Positions 1 through 16,012 of a stretch of 64,000 bases of DNA are shown here, one piece after another. Under the pieces are notes generated by a model. It worked only from the letters and a program-made list of their open reading frames with translations. It was not told the DNA's origin and searched no databases. The DNA comes from Pleurotus djamor. Lineage: Eukaryota > Basidiomycota > Agaricomycetes > Agaricales > Pleurotaceae. The position numbers and the translations under genes are program-made. Positions within the stretch are counted from its first letter, which is position 1. Each line of letters opens with the position of its first letter. Where the stretch lies: NCBI GenBank assembly GCA_029747585.1, contig JAPEVF010000079.1:55768-119767 (forward strand), read 5' to 3'.

Positions 1-1764
1 ATTGTCATTGCAACTCCTTCGCGAGCTCTAGCCCTGGTCCAGTCAAAAGTACGATTTTCCCCCGTTGTTTTCTATACGAATTAATTGTTTCGGAGTAGGC
101 ACTATCTCTTAGCGCAGTCGAATCCCTAGTTATTGACGAAGCGGACCTCATCTTTTCTTATGGACACGATGACGACACACGACAATTACTGAGCGGGGGT
201 TACTTTCCGAAGGTCTTTCAGTCGTTCCTCATGAGTGCGACCATGACGGAAGATGTTGAGTCGCTCAAAGGCTTAGCCCTTCATAGTCCAGTTGAGTTAC
301 TCACTCATTCAACCAGATGTGGACTGACAGATGCTTAGGCCATCTTGAAACTTGAAGAAGGTGAAGACGAAGCAGCCCATCTCAGTCAATACGTCGTCCG
401 GTCAGCTCTTGTCTCGTCGTCTCGGTTTCCTTTCTCTGACCTCCTGGTGTAGATGTTCAGAAGTGGATAAATTCCTTCTCACATATGTGATATTAAAACT
501 CAAGCTCGTGAAAGGCAAATGCCTTATCTTCGTCAACGATGTCGAGCGCAGCTATCGACTAAAGCTGTTCTTGGAACAATTTTCTATCAAAAGTTGTGTT
601 TTGAACTCGGAATTGCCACTTAATTCGAGGTACGTTGCCTGCACAAAGGTTCGCCCTCGCCCGCTCAATGGTTATAGATACCATGCCGTTCAGGAATTCA
701 ACAAAGGGGTCTACGATTATATCATTGCGACGGATGAAAGCGGTGCTCAGGTAGAAGCTGACTCGGAGGATGATGAAGCTGTCGAAGAGCCCGAGTGTAA
801 GATTTGTCTTTCTTTCCTATTTTTCCCTCTAAAACACGCTTTTCATAGTGATTTCAACGCAACGCGAGCCAGCGGAGGAGGCATCGGAGGAGGCTCCTAC
901 AGCGTCACGGAAGCGAAAGCGTGCTGCCACCCCTCCCCCTTCAACTTCAAAGAGCACGAAACGCAAACATAAAAAGACAGACGGAAAAGAGTATGGCGTT
1001 ACTCGTGGAGTCGACTTCGTTGATGTCGCTTGCGTTCTCAATTTCGATCTCCCTACTTCCTCTCGCTCGTATACGCATCGCGTCGGCCGTACTGCTCGAG
1101 CAGGGCGAACAGGCATGTCACTGTCCTTCGTGGTACCACAAGACCAATGGGGTAAAAATAAANGTTGTTGGCTGCGTCCCCAGCGCCAAGGACGACGAAA
1201 ATGTTTTCTCGCGGATAGAGAAAGAGCAGGCGGGCCGGGGGAGTAAAATAAAGATTTACGAGTTCGATATGAAGCAGGTGGAGGCGTTTAGGTATCGGAT
1301 GGATGATGCCTTGCGGTCCGTGACGAGGAGTGCTATCAAAGAAGCGAGGATCAAGGAGTTGAAGACGGAGATATTGACGTCGGAGAAGTTGAAGGTGGGT
1401 GTTGACTTGCTTCGCTCCTTGTTTTCTTTGCTGACGGCTATCGTGTCTCTTATAGGCTCATTTCGAAGACAACCCTCTGGATCTTGAATACTTACGTCAT
1501 GATAAACCACTTCATCCTACGCGAATACAGGCGCACATGAAGCACGTCCCAAAGTACCTGCTTCCTCGGATAGCGCCCGTGTCTACTGATGGCGTGGACG
1601 CAACGGACGACTCCAATGCTAATGCCGACAAATCAAAGCCTGGTTTTGTACCATTCAGAAAGGAGGCTTCGCGAGGTCGGGGTCGGGGGAGAGGTGGAAA
1701 GATGCGAGGTGGAAGCAGAGGTGGAAAGAAAAAGTCGGATCCTTTGCGAAAGTTTGGCCGTTGA
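1..1764 (+). CDS. DBP9: ATP-dependent RNA helicase DBP9 (DDX56 family), 5' end outside window
   Basis: Nucleolar DEAD-box helicase of large-subunit (60S) ribosome assembly. The window opens inside the gene, at the conserved [12 protein letters not shown] segment. The next exon carries motif II as [16 protein letters not shown] (from about 130) and motif III as [13 protein letters not shown]. The C-terminal helicase lobe follows: [20 protein letters not shown] near 510, YIIATDES near 720, and motif [15 protein letters not shown] near 1076. The C-terminal part has [11 protein letters not shown] and a basic Gly/Arg/Lys tail ending [12 protein letters not shown], which is typical of DBP9. Introns interrupt the gene several times, for example one starting just after residue SK near 48 and one near 1395-1455. 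At the N at 1163 the frame shifts: before it the frame reads QDQWGKNK, after it [21 protein letters not shown] miscalled base is more likely than a real lesion because both sides are well conserved. Confidence 0.93.
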
Positions 1765-2246
1765 CGACGTTACGTTACTTTCTACATTTCCTCCATCTCC
1801 TCACACTTTGAAAGACCAACAAAATGCGACTTCAGGTCATTTTCTTGCAAGGATATCACCAAGATGGTGAACATTTGTTCTGTTTTTGTCATGGTTGGTA
1901 CCACACAATTGGGACCCGGACCCCGTTTGACCAGGGCAGGGACGGTGTCACCACCAAAAGTCCTCTAACTCCCCCAGAGCTCCTTGACAACGACGTCTAA
2001 TCTCCCCGTCTTGGCGCATGGATACTTCAATTCAATCCGTGCTCTTATCATGTACATCACAATGCAGACCATACGAACTCACAAAGGAAGACATTCTTGG
2101 GCAAGTGTCGCCAGGCGTTCCCGAGCGCCCCGTCTTGACCGTCTCATAGGTGCTTAAAATGCCTTTCTGTGGGTTAGCCACCGCATCTCGACGTTTCTTT
2201 CCTCCTCCCTCTTCTTCCTTTGTTTTCTATTTCTGCTCACTCTAGT
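1765..2246. other. Intergenic, DBP9 3' side and promoter of next gene
   Basis: No gene is seen. A pyrimidine-rich run (CT-rich, about 2195-2235) directly precedes the next ATG, as is common for basidiomycete transcription start regions. No clear TATA box. Confidence 0.5.
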
Positions 2247-4174
2247 ATGCGCAGTGCGCTCCTTTGCTTCGCCATAACTTTTGCTTTCAGTCTGGGAGCT
2301 CCGCTCACCCTTGATAATGCCGATGATCCATATTTAGAAACTACCTTGTCCGACCAACTGATGGTAAGCTGCACATCTTTGCTCTGCGATCCTCTGATGG
2401 CGACCACAATATTAGCAGAGGCGTGCAGATAAGATTAGGCCTCCCAAGCCCTCCGTCTCGTTACCTAGCAAATCTCTGTCCGCTACTTCAGTGCGGGTGA
2501 CCACAATAATTCCGTCTTCTCCTGCATCTACACCTTCGAGAACTTCATCTTCTAGCACGCCACCATTACAGCCAACTACCTCGGCTTCACGATCCTTCGT
2601 TTTTTCCTTCCCCTTTACTGTCCTATTCCCAACAAATAAACCCAGCTCCACCCCGACGTCGCTGGTGAGCGCATCTGAACTCCATCCTACCGGATCCATC
2701 ACATCGACGTCGATTCCTTCAAGTCTATCAGCGAGCCCTCCAGCGCCTAGTACNTTCGACTTCGATCCCCTTCCTTCCTCCTATTCTTCCTCCTGTATCA
2801 CCCCCTTGTGCCCCCGGTCATCCCTCCGGTGCCGCCTATCGTTCCACCCATCCCTCCGGTGCCACCCATACCTCCAGTGCCACCTGGTTTACCTCCAGTC
2901 ATACCTCCCCCAAGACCTTCCCTTCTTCCCTCTTCTCCTCCCGCCCAGCCAACCAGCGATAAACCCCCTCGGCCAAGTCAATCTCCCATAGAGACATCTG
3001 GACAACCTTCGGCGGCGACTCGCACTTCCACTGAAACGAGCTCTAGAAATACCAGCACGTCCCCAACCATTACTTCAACTCCAAACGTCACGAGATCTAG
3101 CAGTACCGCCTTGTCCTCAACAGACACTCCTTCTAGTGCTCTCCCTAGTACTAGCAATCCCTCCACATCAAGTTCTCCCTTTTCTAACACATCATTGGCT
3201 CCTCCGGAAACACCCACCCCTATACCCACGCGGACGAATCCCACAAGCACACCTACGCCCACTCCTGATCCAGATTCTTGCCCCATCCCTACCCCAGTTC
3301 CATCCAATGGAAAGACCAGGAGAGCACCTTGTAGTACGTCCTTTTCGTTGATCCGCTTGACCTCATGACCAGACCCAAGGGCTCAAATGCTTACAACCAC
3401 ATTTCCCAGATGCCCTAACTTTGAATGGAATTACTCGCGGTATCACGCAAGTTCCAGACCAGGGCAATTCTGCTATTACATACACCGTCAATGGTGGATG
3501 GCCCGACTCAACAGAACAAGACGTTATCGCAATTGCAAAATCCACTCGCCGTACGCGACTTTCTTGACAACACATTGACGTAACCACTGATCGTTGCACA
3601 GGTCCTGGGGGCTCATTCGATGATGAACCGAAGTGGCTAGCGAGAACGGAGCAGCTCCTTGCCCAAGGTACCTTTGAGAGTCGCTTATGGATTGTGTTCC
3701 GGGGTGTAATTGGAAAATCGAGGATTGACGACACGTCGTTCTTCGGCTCAAGCATCCTGCCACTGCTCTTTGAGGGCGACGTAGATGGTTGTATGCAAGC
3801 GCTCTTGCCGAAAGTCGCACTTGTTGTCCAAGAAGCCAGGCGTTTCGTGTACGTTTCTCTAAACTTTGCTTTTGGAATCACCTCATTCATGAGCCTTCTA
3901 GAGACGAATTTGGAATTCTTCATAAGGACCTTCATCCAGGGAATGTTCTATGGGATACGCAAGCGACTTCGCCAACACTGATTGACTGGGGACTTGCAGA
4001 AGAGGTCGCTGAGGTAGGCAAATGTATTCAATCATCCTGACTACGTGAATGCTGATGAGTCTCTATCAGTGGACCGATGCCCTGGAGCAGAGAGTCAGCG
4101 CACAAGTTGCCTTCGGACTATTACGTTCACCCGAGTCCCCCTGTGTCTCGCTGAAACCAACTGATGCGCGCTAA
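2247..4174 (+). CDS. Secretion-signal protein with Pro/Ser/Thr-rich stalk and C-terminal kinase-like domain
   Basis: The first ATG (2247) starts a hydrophobic leader, MRSALLCFAITFAFSLGAP, that looks like a signal peptide. After an intron (about 2364-2418) comes roughly 280 residues rich in Pro, Ser and Thr with PPVIPPVPP-type repeats. The C-terminal part is a compact domain spread over exons joined by four introns (starting about 3334, 3552, 3849 and 4014). It contains ILHKDLHPGNVLWD followed by TLIDWGLAEE. These match the catalytic loop (HxDxxxxN) and the metal-binding D of protein-kinase/aminoglycoside-phosphotransferase folds, with DWG in place of DFG. No obvious N-lobe glycine loop was found. 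The frame changes near the N at 2754, either a base error or a missed intron. The fold is supported by motifs; that it is secreted is inferred from the leader only. Substrate unknown. Confidence 0.68.
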
Positions 4175-4819
4175 CTTGGTACCTTCAAAATTATGGTTTA
4201 TCTGCACAAACTGTACTTGAGATTCGTATGTGGGTTTATGTTGCATCGTAGTTGCGGTTGCATCAGAAGCGCCACAAGTTCATTCTGTTAACCTTAAAAT
4301 GTCCGTCATGACGACCCATCCCACCGTTAGTACACTTGTAGTACACCGCCGATTCCCCACCAACAGCTCCTGAGTTCTTGATTCTGGGATTTGAGACCTG
4401 TCTCTACGAGCCTCCCTCTACTCGTGCCTGCTCAAGTCAAGCAAACTTCGGGTGTCAATGAACGCTACACAAAAGTTTGAATTCCGCTGATGGCTGTACG
4501 CGTGTGGAACTCTCCGCGGGGGATCGCATTCGTCTTATCCGCCGTCTCGCGTCGTGGGACCCTTACGGTGCATTCTGAGCTTTTATTAACTCGTTCGACC
4601 CTGCTTCTTGGACGGGTTCATATGCCCTGTGAGTCTATCTTCTATCTTTCTTCCGTCCATCCCCAATCCATCCCCCTCACCACGACCATTCGTGTAGCAC
4701 TTGGAAGACATGGCCCACAGTTGAACGTTGAACCCTACCCATTGATTGAGCTCGCACACCCAAACCAAGGTCGTTCTTAGATCGCTCCCTGCCGGAAGGC
4801 CATTCAGATAGCTCACTCC
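4175..4819. other. Unassigned stretch before membrane protein gene
   Basis: May contain the 5' exons of the following membrane protein gene. A plausible donor gtgagt at 4629 and acceptor gtgtag near 4698 are visible, but I could not connect a convincing reading frame. A short direct repeat, gttgaacgttgaac, lies near 4721. Confidence 0.35.
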
Positions 4820-6101
4820 ATGTCACAAAACTATTCGTACGGGTTTCCCCTACGTGCACCTCCACACTTGACTGATCCCATCTATTGTAGTCCTTTCCTA
4901 ATCGCCTCATGGCTCAACCTCATCCTCTACACCACTGCCCATGCTCTCTATGGCATCTACATCCACCGCTTCCCTCGAGATCGGACGATACACAGAGTTC
5001 TTGTCCACTCGGCTTTAGTGAGCGATACGATATGTACAATTGCTGTTTGTGCTCGCGCGTATATGGTGCGCGTCTTTTCCTTCCGTTGCATCTGTCTTCA
5101 CGGTGACCACTTCCATCCCTTGTAGGTGCTTTTAGACCGTGGGTTGTTCGAGCACATTTCCCTCTTACCAAGCTGACTTCTTCAACCAGCTTTCAAGCCC
5201 CCGTCTGCACCATGGGTACTCCCAATGATAATCATAGCAAATGCTCTCTCGTCGGCATTCGAACATACCTTCCTCACCTATCGAATTTGGCATCTCAAAA
5301 CTTTCGAATCCTCTTTGACAAGCCACCCTGTTCCTCCCTTCCGTAGGGTTTGCTGGCCATCAGTCCTCCTGCTATTCTTGACATTCTCTCATGTATGTTT
5401 TCTCTTATAATGCCTAGCTCAAGAGAGCTCAAACTCTACCCGCTCGCATAGCTGCTTCTTTCAACTTCTTCAGCAATCATGTCGGGGATTGACTACAAAG
5501 GCAACCGGAGGCTCAGTGTCACCTCAGCAATGTGAGAGCACCATCTTGCTTTTTTCCCTGACGGGTGGCTCACCAGAATTTCGCACTCAGGGTTGGTGGT
5601 GTGCTACGAGCCACCACAGATATATTGATAGCTCTCATCCTCGTCTATCAAGTCAATACCTTCGAGTCGCTATTTCTTACGACACAGTCGTACGTCCCTT
5701 CTCAGTGCTGTTTTATCTTTGGTCATCTGGCTTCATCGAATTTATAGGTTTCTGCGGCGGTTCACCATGCGAGTTCTTTCGACCGGCATCCTTGCAGCAA
5801 TTATAGCGCTCTTGATTGTCATCCTTCTCGCGCTGGACCAACCTGGTAGGGTTGCGTCATCACCTTACTCATAGAAATCCTACTGATCGCCATCTTGTCA
5901 GTCGTGACCGTTTTTACCTCTGTAATCGGCCGGTTGCATAGCATAACAATGCTGTCCCATCTCTGTTGCCGGAAAGACATAGTACCTCTCATACGGGGCG
6001 GGGTAACCCATGATCTCGAAACGAGAGTGCGTTTTAGCTTCCACATCGAAATCACCATACTCCACCTGCTCATATACGTCGCATTCGGTCATCTAGATTG
6101 A
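4820..6101 (+). CDS. Multi-pass membrane protein, DUF6534-like (seven-helix) family
   Basis: Spliced exons encode successive hydrophobic segments in the order usual for the Agaricomycete DUF6534 membrane proteins. These are LIASWLNLILYTTAHALYGI with the cytoplasmic motif HRFPRDR, then a helix with SDTICTIAVCARAYM, an intron (about 5065-5126), and PMIIIANALSSAFEHTFLTYRIW. Next come the diagnostic-looking LRATTDILIALILVYQV near 5590, RVLSTGILAAIIALLIVILLAL near 5770, and LIAILSVVTVFTSVIGRL near 5885. The family has no proven biochemical role. The start is uncertain: the first well-supported exon is after an acceptor near 4890, and the upstream exon may lie within 4490-4640. The 3' end is set at the first stop after the last helix, but a further exon up to about 6289 is possible. 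Confidence 0.5.
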
Positions 6102-6289
6102 CATACGGTCCCCGGATAAAGATGGTTCAAACGGCTAAGAATCTCAGGCTGTGCCAAATTCTGCATGTCGTAGACCCGACGCCGACTGAACAAAGGACTC
6201 GCGCGAAGACGCTGCGCCGACCTGGCCAAACCTATGCGCTCGATGTCTGTTGTGTAATTGCTATCTGTCCTAGGAGAAGATATATGTGA

Positions 6290-6716
6290 ATCTGGGTGTG
6301 TTGCTTTGTCTAATCAATTGTAATACTACTTTAGAGCTTGTACGTTACTCTCAATGGATGTCTTGTGGGCCTGTGATATCATCAAACTTCCTTTGCCCCG
6401 CATTGACTCTAAGCGTGTGGGGAATGGCCATGTGATTCCTCATCCGTTTTTTAGTGAACAGACTTGAGCATAGCAGTAATTGTTATGCGACAACGATACT
6501 GGAGGTTGTGGTCAATTTTTGTGTATGATGTGCTTCGCTGGTGGGCGAAAATGCCCCTTGGACAGAGTAGGACAGGGGAGTTGACAGAGCGGAAGACGGC
6601 GGCCCGGGACTCAGAATCATACTTTACCGACGTAACTTGATCTCAACTACTTAAAGTCATATGGTTCCCCCCTCCTCAAACAGATCCCCCCCACAATCCC
6701 CTCAGTTATCGCTACC
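6290..6716. promoter_or_regulatory. Intergenic region upstream of glycerol kinase
   Basis: No gene seen. The last 50 bases before the ATG are C-rich (ccccccctcctc, cccccccacaatcccc), a common pyrimidine-rich start region in basidiomycetes. No canonical TATA box at the usual distance. Confidence 0.4.
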
Positions 6717-8767
<2,051 letters not shown>

Positions 8768-9790
8768 AGACCCGTATATTTATTTGTAACTTTATCTTAA
8801 GAAGAATTAAACGTGATGCATTGATTCCAAGTACATTGAATGGTGGGCGTGGACGTCGTCGGGGCCGAGGCGTCGATGGGGGTTGAGAAATTTCAGTCGG
8901 GCGCTTCAACATTCGATGGCCAACTCGCAACCCTCATGCATCTCAAAGTACAACCCTCGGGCCCACTACAATACTGGGCTCTTCAAATCATGCCTACCTA
9001 TAGCCTTGATGGAATTCGATGTGTCACACCGCCTCGGAAAAATCTCAGAAAAAACTCATCGACCTAAAACCATCCCTCCCTGTTCGCCACTCGGAGGCTC
9101 ACCGTTGCTGGGCCAATTGAAACCTCGTTTCAGTCGACGCGCAACTAGGTTTTCGAGGCTTGTTGGCTTGGAACAGATAGTGCGATAACTGTGGCATTGC
9201 TTCGGTTTCCCCAACGCGTCTCATAGAATCTACAGACAACTACCGGATGATTCGGCAACAACGTCGGTCTCAACTGCAATGGTCGACAGCCTGTTTCCTT
9301 GAACCCATGACCAGAAAAGCAGGGTTGAACGCTGGATGATAAAACTTTCCGGTTTCACCAGGGTCTTCAACGCTGGCAACCTCACCCGAAATTATCCAAC
9401 TAGAGAGATTTACGGATTCTCCTCGGCAAGTTGCCCGACGTATTGACTTGAACGCCGAACCTAAGCTCGAGGTTAAGCACGGACGGCTCTTCTGAGATCG
9501 ATGGAGGTCGGAAAAATTCGACCACGCGCACGAGAGTTTGTTCAAGGGAAATAGACATACAGGTCCCGATGTCCATTTGTGCTAACAAGTCATCATCTGG
9601 TCTCTCTACGTGCGCCTGCATAAGCTGAAATCACTGTGCAGTGTCTAAGGATGCAATTCCTCTCGTTGACTTGGCGATCCTACGTCTATGCGGCACCTCC
9701 TCGGTCGCGTACCCTTACGCCGCAACTACATGGGACCTGGCGTGGCAGCACTAAGCCGGGACTCATTCCAGTCATCTCTCCGTAATCCTG
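8768..9790. other. Intergenic region, upstream of cellobiohydrolase 1
   Basis: About 1 kb without a gene I can support. Open frames on the minus strand at 9270-9621 (one with a segment SLEQTLVRVVEFFRPPS) match no family I know and have no convincing exon structure. The stretch probably holds the regulatory region of the strongly organised cellobiohydrolase gene that follows. Confidence 0.4.
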
Positions 9791-9797
9791 TATATAA
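9791..9797 (+). promoter_or_regulatory. TATA box of cellobiohydrolase gene 1
   Basis: The sequence tatataa lies 95 bases before the ATG at 9892. The second cellobiohydrolase copy has an equivalent box at nearly the same distance, which supports the call. Confidence 0.7.
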
Positions 9798-9891
9798 GGC
9801 GTCGCGAAAAACGGACATTTCTACATCGGTCTCCTCACCAACGGCTTAACTGCAGTGGTCTCCAGGTTCCCTCCAACTTCACTTCTCAAAA

Positions 9892-11744
9892 ATGTTCCGC
9901 AAATCCGCTCTCATTGCCTTCACCTTCGCCGCTGCCGTCCTCGGTCAGCAAGTTGGTACCTTGACCGCTGAAAACCACCCTCCCATCTCCATCCAGCAAT
10001 GTACCGCTAGCGGATGTACCACCCAGCAAAAGTCCGTTGTGCTCGACTCCAACTGGCGCTGGACTCACTCTACCTCTGGTTCCACTGTAAGTCTTGAGAT
10101 TCGTCTGCAGCCTTTGCATGTAATGTTAACCATGCGCGTTTTCCTTAGAACTGCTACACTGGAAACGCTTGGGATACTACTCTCTGCCCCAACCCCACCA
10201 CCTGCGCTTCCAACTGCGCTATTGATGGTGCTGACTACTCTAGCACTTACGGTATCACCACGTCCGGGAACGCGTTGACTCTCCGCTTCGTCACCAACGG
10301 ACCTCACTCCCGCAACGTCGGCTCGCGTGTCTACCTCTTGGACGATCAAGACAACTACCTGATGTTCAGCTTGTTGAACAAGGAGTTTACGTTCGATGTC
10401 GACATGTCGAACTTGCCCTGTGGTCTCAACGGTGCCCTCTACTTCTCTGAGATGGAGCGCGATGGTGGCAAGGCCCGCTACACTGGCAACAACGTATGTA
10501 TTCTCCGAACAGCAGATTGGTTACAATGGAACTAATGGACCGTCGGTTAGGCTGGTGCTCGCTACGGTACTGGCTACTGTGACGCTCAGTGCCCCCACGA
10601 CATCAAGTGGATCAACGGAGAGGTATGCCTCCTCACCTTTGAAATGACTCGGTCGTTCATGTGTACTCTCTAGGCCAACGTTCTCGACTGGAACCCATCT
10701 GGAACTGATAGCAACGCCGGAAACGGTCGCTACGGATCCTGCTGCCCTGAGATGGATATCTGGGAAGCCAACTCCGAGGCCACTGCCTACACCCCCCNCA
10801 CGTCTGCCGCGACTTTGGCCCATACCGCTGCTCTGGCAACGAGTGCGGTGACGGCTCCAACCGCTACGGTGGTGTTTGCGACAAGGATGGCTGCGACTTC
10901 AACTCCTACCGCATGGGCGACCGTGACTTCCTCGGCCGTGGCAAGACCATCGACACGACCCAGAAGGTCACTGTCATTACTCAGTACGTGGTCTCGCTCA
11001 CCACTCTTGCTGGATTATCTTGACTGAATACACGAACAGGTTCATCACTCACAATGGCCAGGACAATGGTGACCTCGTTGAGATCCGCCGCAAATACGTC
11101 CAGGGCAACGTCGTCTACGAAAACTCGTTCGCCACCTTCCCCACTCTCAGCCAGTACAACTCCATCTCCGACGACTTCTGCGTTGCCCAAAAGACCTTGT
11201 TCGGCGACAACCACTACTACAACACCAACGGTGGTACCCAGAAGATGGGTGAATCCATTGCCAATGGAATGGTCTTGATCATGTCCTTGTGGAGTGACCA
11301 CGCCGCTCACATGTTGTGGTTGGACTCTGACTACCCCCTCGACAAGAGCCCCTCTGAGCCTGGTGTGAGCCGTGGTGCTTGCCCGACCTCATCTGGTGAC
11401 CCCGCCGATGTCGAGCGCGACCACCCCAACGCTTCCGTCACCTTCTCGAACATCAAGTACGGTACCCTCGGTTCCACGTTCAGCGGTGGCAACCCCCCTA
11501 CCTCTTCGTCTTCTTCTGTTGTCCCCCCTGTCAGCTCTACCTCCTCCTCCACCGTTGTGCCAACGCCCACTGGAGGAGCTACTGTTCCCAAGTGGGGACA
11601 ATGTGGTGGCCAAGGCTACAGCGGACCCACCGTCTGCGAGGCTGGTTCTACTTGCACCTTCTCCAACCCCTGTAAGCTCCTCTCATCGTTGAAATATTTC
11701 CCCTCACTCACGATTTCGATTCAGGGTACTCTCAATGCCTCTGA
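9892..11744 (+). CDS. Cellobiohydrolase I (GH7) with C-terminal CBM1, copy 1
   Basis: Secreted exo-cellulase that releases cellobiose from cellulose chain reducing ends. Order: signal peptide [18 protein letters not shown], then the GH7 catalytic domain starting [13 protein letters not shown]. The active-site strand is [11 protein letters not shown], where the two Glu and the Asp (E-x-D-x-x-E) are the nucleophile, helper and acid/base. Cys-rich loops ([15 protein letters not shown]) follow. A Ser/Thr/Pro linker leads to a CBM1 that begins [12 protein letters not shown] and ends NPWYSQCL. Five introns: 10087-10148, 10494-10550, 10623-10673, 10984-11039 and 11672-11724. At 10791-10800 a C run with an N holds two bases more than copy 2 and breaks the frame just after EATAYTP. 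Without those two bases both copies encode 523 residues, so this is probably a sequence error. It pairs with the inverted copy at 28244-30096. Confidence 0.96.
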
Positions 11745-12153
11745 TTTATTGATCCAATGCGCTAGCCGCAGGTGCTTATCATTATACCAAAACGCTTTAG
11801 TGCTCGATCACCAATGTTACAATAGCCTATGTTGTATTTCTCACAATAACACCCCTGTTCTGTTCTTCATCAACGCTCTGAGTTTTGCGTGTTCATTGTT
11901 CAACCGTTCAACGTTCATTGTTCATCGATAATCGCCCTAATTAAATTGATGCCAAGCTCATACAGCAAGCAGTTTCCCCTAGGTATTTGCCATGAATCAA
12001 CGTTCAACTTTCTCATTCTATGCAGAACCCCTGTCGTTCCCAATGAACAGCGAAAGATTAAGATCGCATGAGCTATACACTAGGAAATGTCATTATTTAA
12101 CGAAGGCAAAATTGATCTTGTGCTAGCATAGATATACTGGTCCTTCTCCTCGT
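11745..12153. other. Intergenic between convergent genes
   Basis: Holds the 3' ends of cellobiohydrolase 1 and the carboxylesterase. Contains a short repeated motif, gttcattgttca, at about 11891 and again at about 11914, around gttcaacgttc. No gene seen. Confidence 0.5.
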
Positions 12154-14474
<2,321 letters not shown>

Positions 14475-14998
14475 CGCCCACTGATTTATAGGTTCTGGTG
14501 GTAATTCGGATCAGCTGGTTAGGGAAGTGCAGGCGTAGGGACTTGGATGATCTCCTTCAGGCAGAAAGGCATCAGATTACTACATGTGACGACAGAGGGG
14601 TGCATGAACCCCATCCAAGCGTAGTGTTTCGGAAACCCTGCCGAGAGGTAGACAGATCGAGATACAAGAGGCCCCGAGATCCCAAATTGACCCGTGGCGA
14701 CTCATGGGTTGGCAGGAACGGCTGGTCATCGGTGGGTGACAAAGCAGCAACGCCGAACCTGAGGCCTGAGCGCTGAGCGTCGGCGTGTAACAGAGGCGAC
14801 TCCATTACCGCAAGGAATTCTGCCAGGGCTTCATCTAGTCAAATCGCTCTGATCGATAGTTTAACGTTCGACATTTCAATGAATAGGAAAATTGATACAT
14901 CGTAACTGCATCACAAACATAACGGGCCATCTGGGTTAATGGAGGTCCACCCCTCTCTTCCAACCTTCACGTTTCGGCCAGTTCGCAAAGTCTCGGCC
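14475..14998. other. Intergenic between two minus-strand genes
   Basis: Promoter side of the carboxylesterase and 3' side of the cytochrome b561 gene. No coding signal beyond chance frames. Confidence 0.5.
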
Positions 14999-16012
14999 TT
15001 AGGCTTTAACCTCAGCACGTCGCATCTGCCTTGCATCCTCCTCACGCTTATATTGGCGCGGAAGGAGCGCCAATCCCAACGTGTAAAGAACCCAGAAGAT
15101 CTAAGGATGGGTTCAGGTAGGCGGAAGGAGAATGAAGGCGAGCAAGCTACGCACTATAAGAAGGGCGATCCATGCGCTCATGGCCGACATGGGCACCTGG
15201 TGCAGACCACCGCTAGCGAGCACCCATTCTTGAGTCTTGAAGTAACATAGAATGAGAAGATGAAATGACATTTGAAGTCATGGGTACAATCTCACCAAGC
15301 CTAGGTGGACCTAAAACAAAGGAACATTTAATAATGATTGGGACAGCGGCAGAGAAAAATGAGGGATACATACCTGGTAAGCCGCCAACGCAAGCATGGC
15401 TAGTCCGATGATAGCATGGAAGTAATTCTGTGGGGGACGTCGTCCACCAAACCACGAAGGCTTGAAAAAGTGAATGACGATCCCGAGGATGAGTTGGATG
15501 ACGTAAAGGACCATTACCGCGATGCCGATTTTCTGAAGGAAAAAACATGCTTCGGAAGCATATACGAGAGGTGTAATATTTACGCTGTGGGGAGTGACCA
15601 TGGTTGTGTACCCAAGCTCATTGTGAATCTGTGTTCCCAAGGCCCAACCTGCAAATATCACTGGGCCGCCGAATATTAACTGCCAAGTAGCATGTCCGTA
15701 GAACCACCTACGTAAAAACATTATCAATGGGTCAACTCGAGCCTAGATAGGGCAGTGGCCTTACTTGTTTGTGAATGTCCTGGAATACCTTGCAAACAAT
15801 GTCCCGAGGGGAAGGAGGACAAGATAGCCAATGCTACACAAGAGAGCATGGTTTCGCGCTAGAACTTCCTGAGGCTGAAGGGCAACATGGTCTGAGGACT
15901 GTGGGACACCGGCTTGCGGTGCGTATCCCATATCTGAAGAGGGCTGAGCCTGAGGACTGGCCGAGGAAGTGGTGTCTGGAGAGCCGTAGTTCGGGGAGCC
16001 GTAGTAACTCAT
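14999..16012 (-). CDS. Cytochrome b561 domain membrane protein
   Basis: Haem-bearing transmembrane electron carrier of the b561/ferric-reductase fold. The start at 16012 gives a polar 45-residue N-terminus (SYYGSPNYGSPDTTSSASP...), with no signal peptide and no DOMON domain. The helices follow: ARNHALLCSIGYLVLLPLG, WFYGHATWQLIFGGPVIFAG, VMVLYVIQLILGIVIHFF, and NYFHAIIGLAMLALAAYQV. Each carries one of the four expected haem-ligand histidines. A last exon after a short intron adds IFWVLYTLGLALLPRQYKRE and a charged tail ending AEVKA. In secreted fungal relatives a b561 domain often follows a DOMON domain; here the N-terminus is short and disordered, so this is the stand-alone form. It lies in the extracellular-enzyme island, but a role in redox support of lignocellulose attack is only a guess. 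Confidence 0.87.

Noticed and set aside
10791..10800. Cellobiohydrolase copy 1 as a pseudogene
   Set aside because: The only lesion is a C run containing an N. All other exons, splice sites and the CBM1 are intact, and length matches copy 2 once the surplus bases are ignored.
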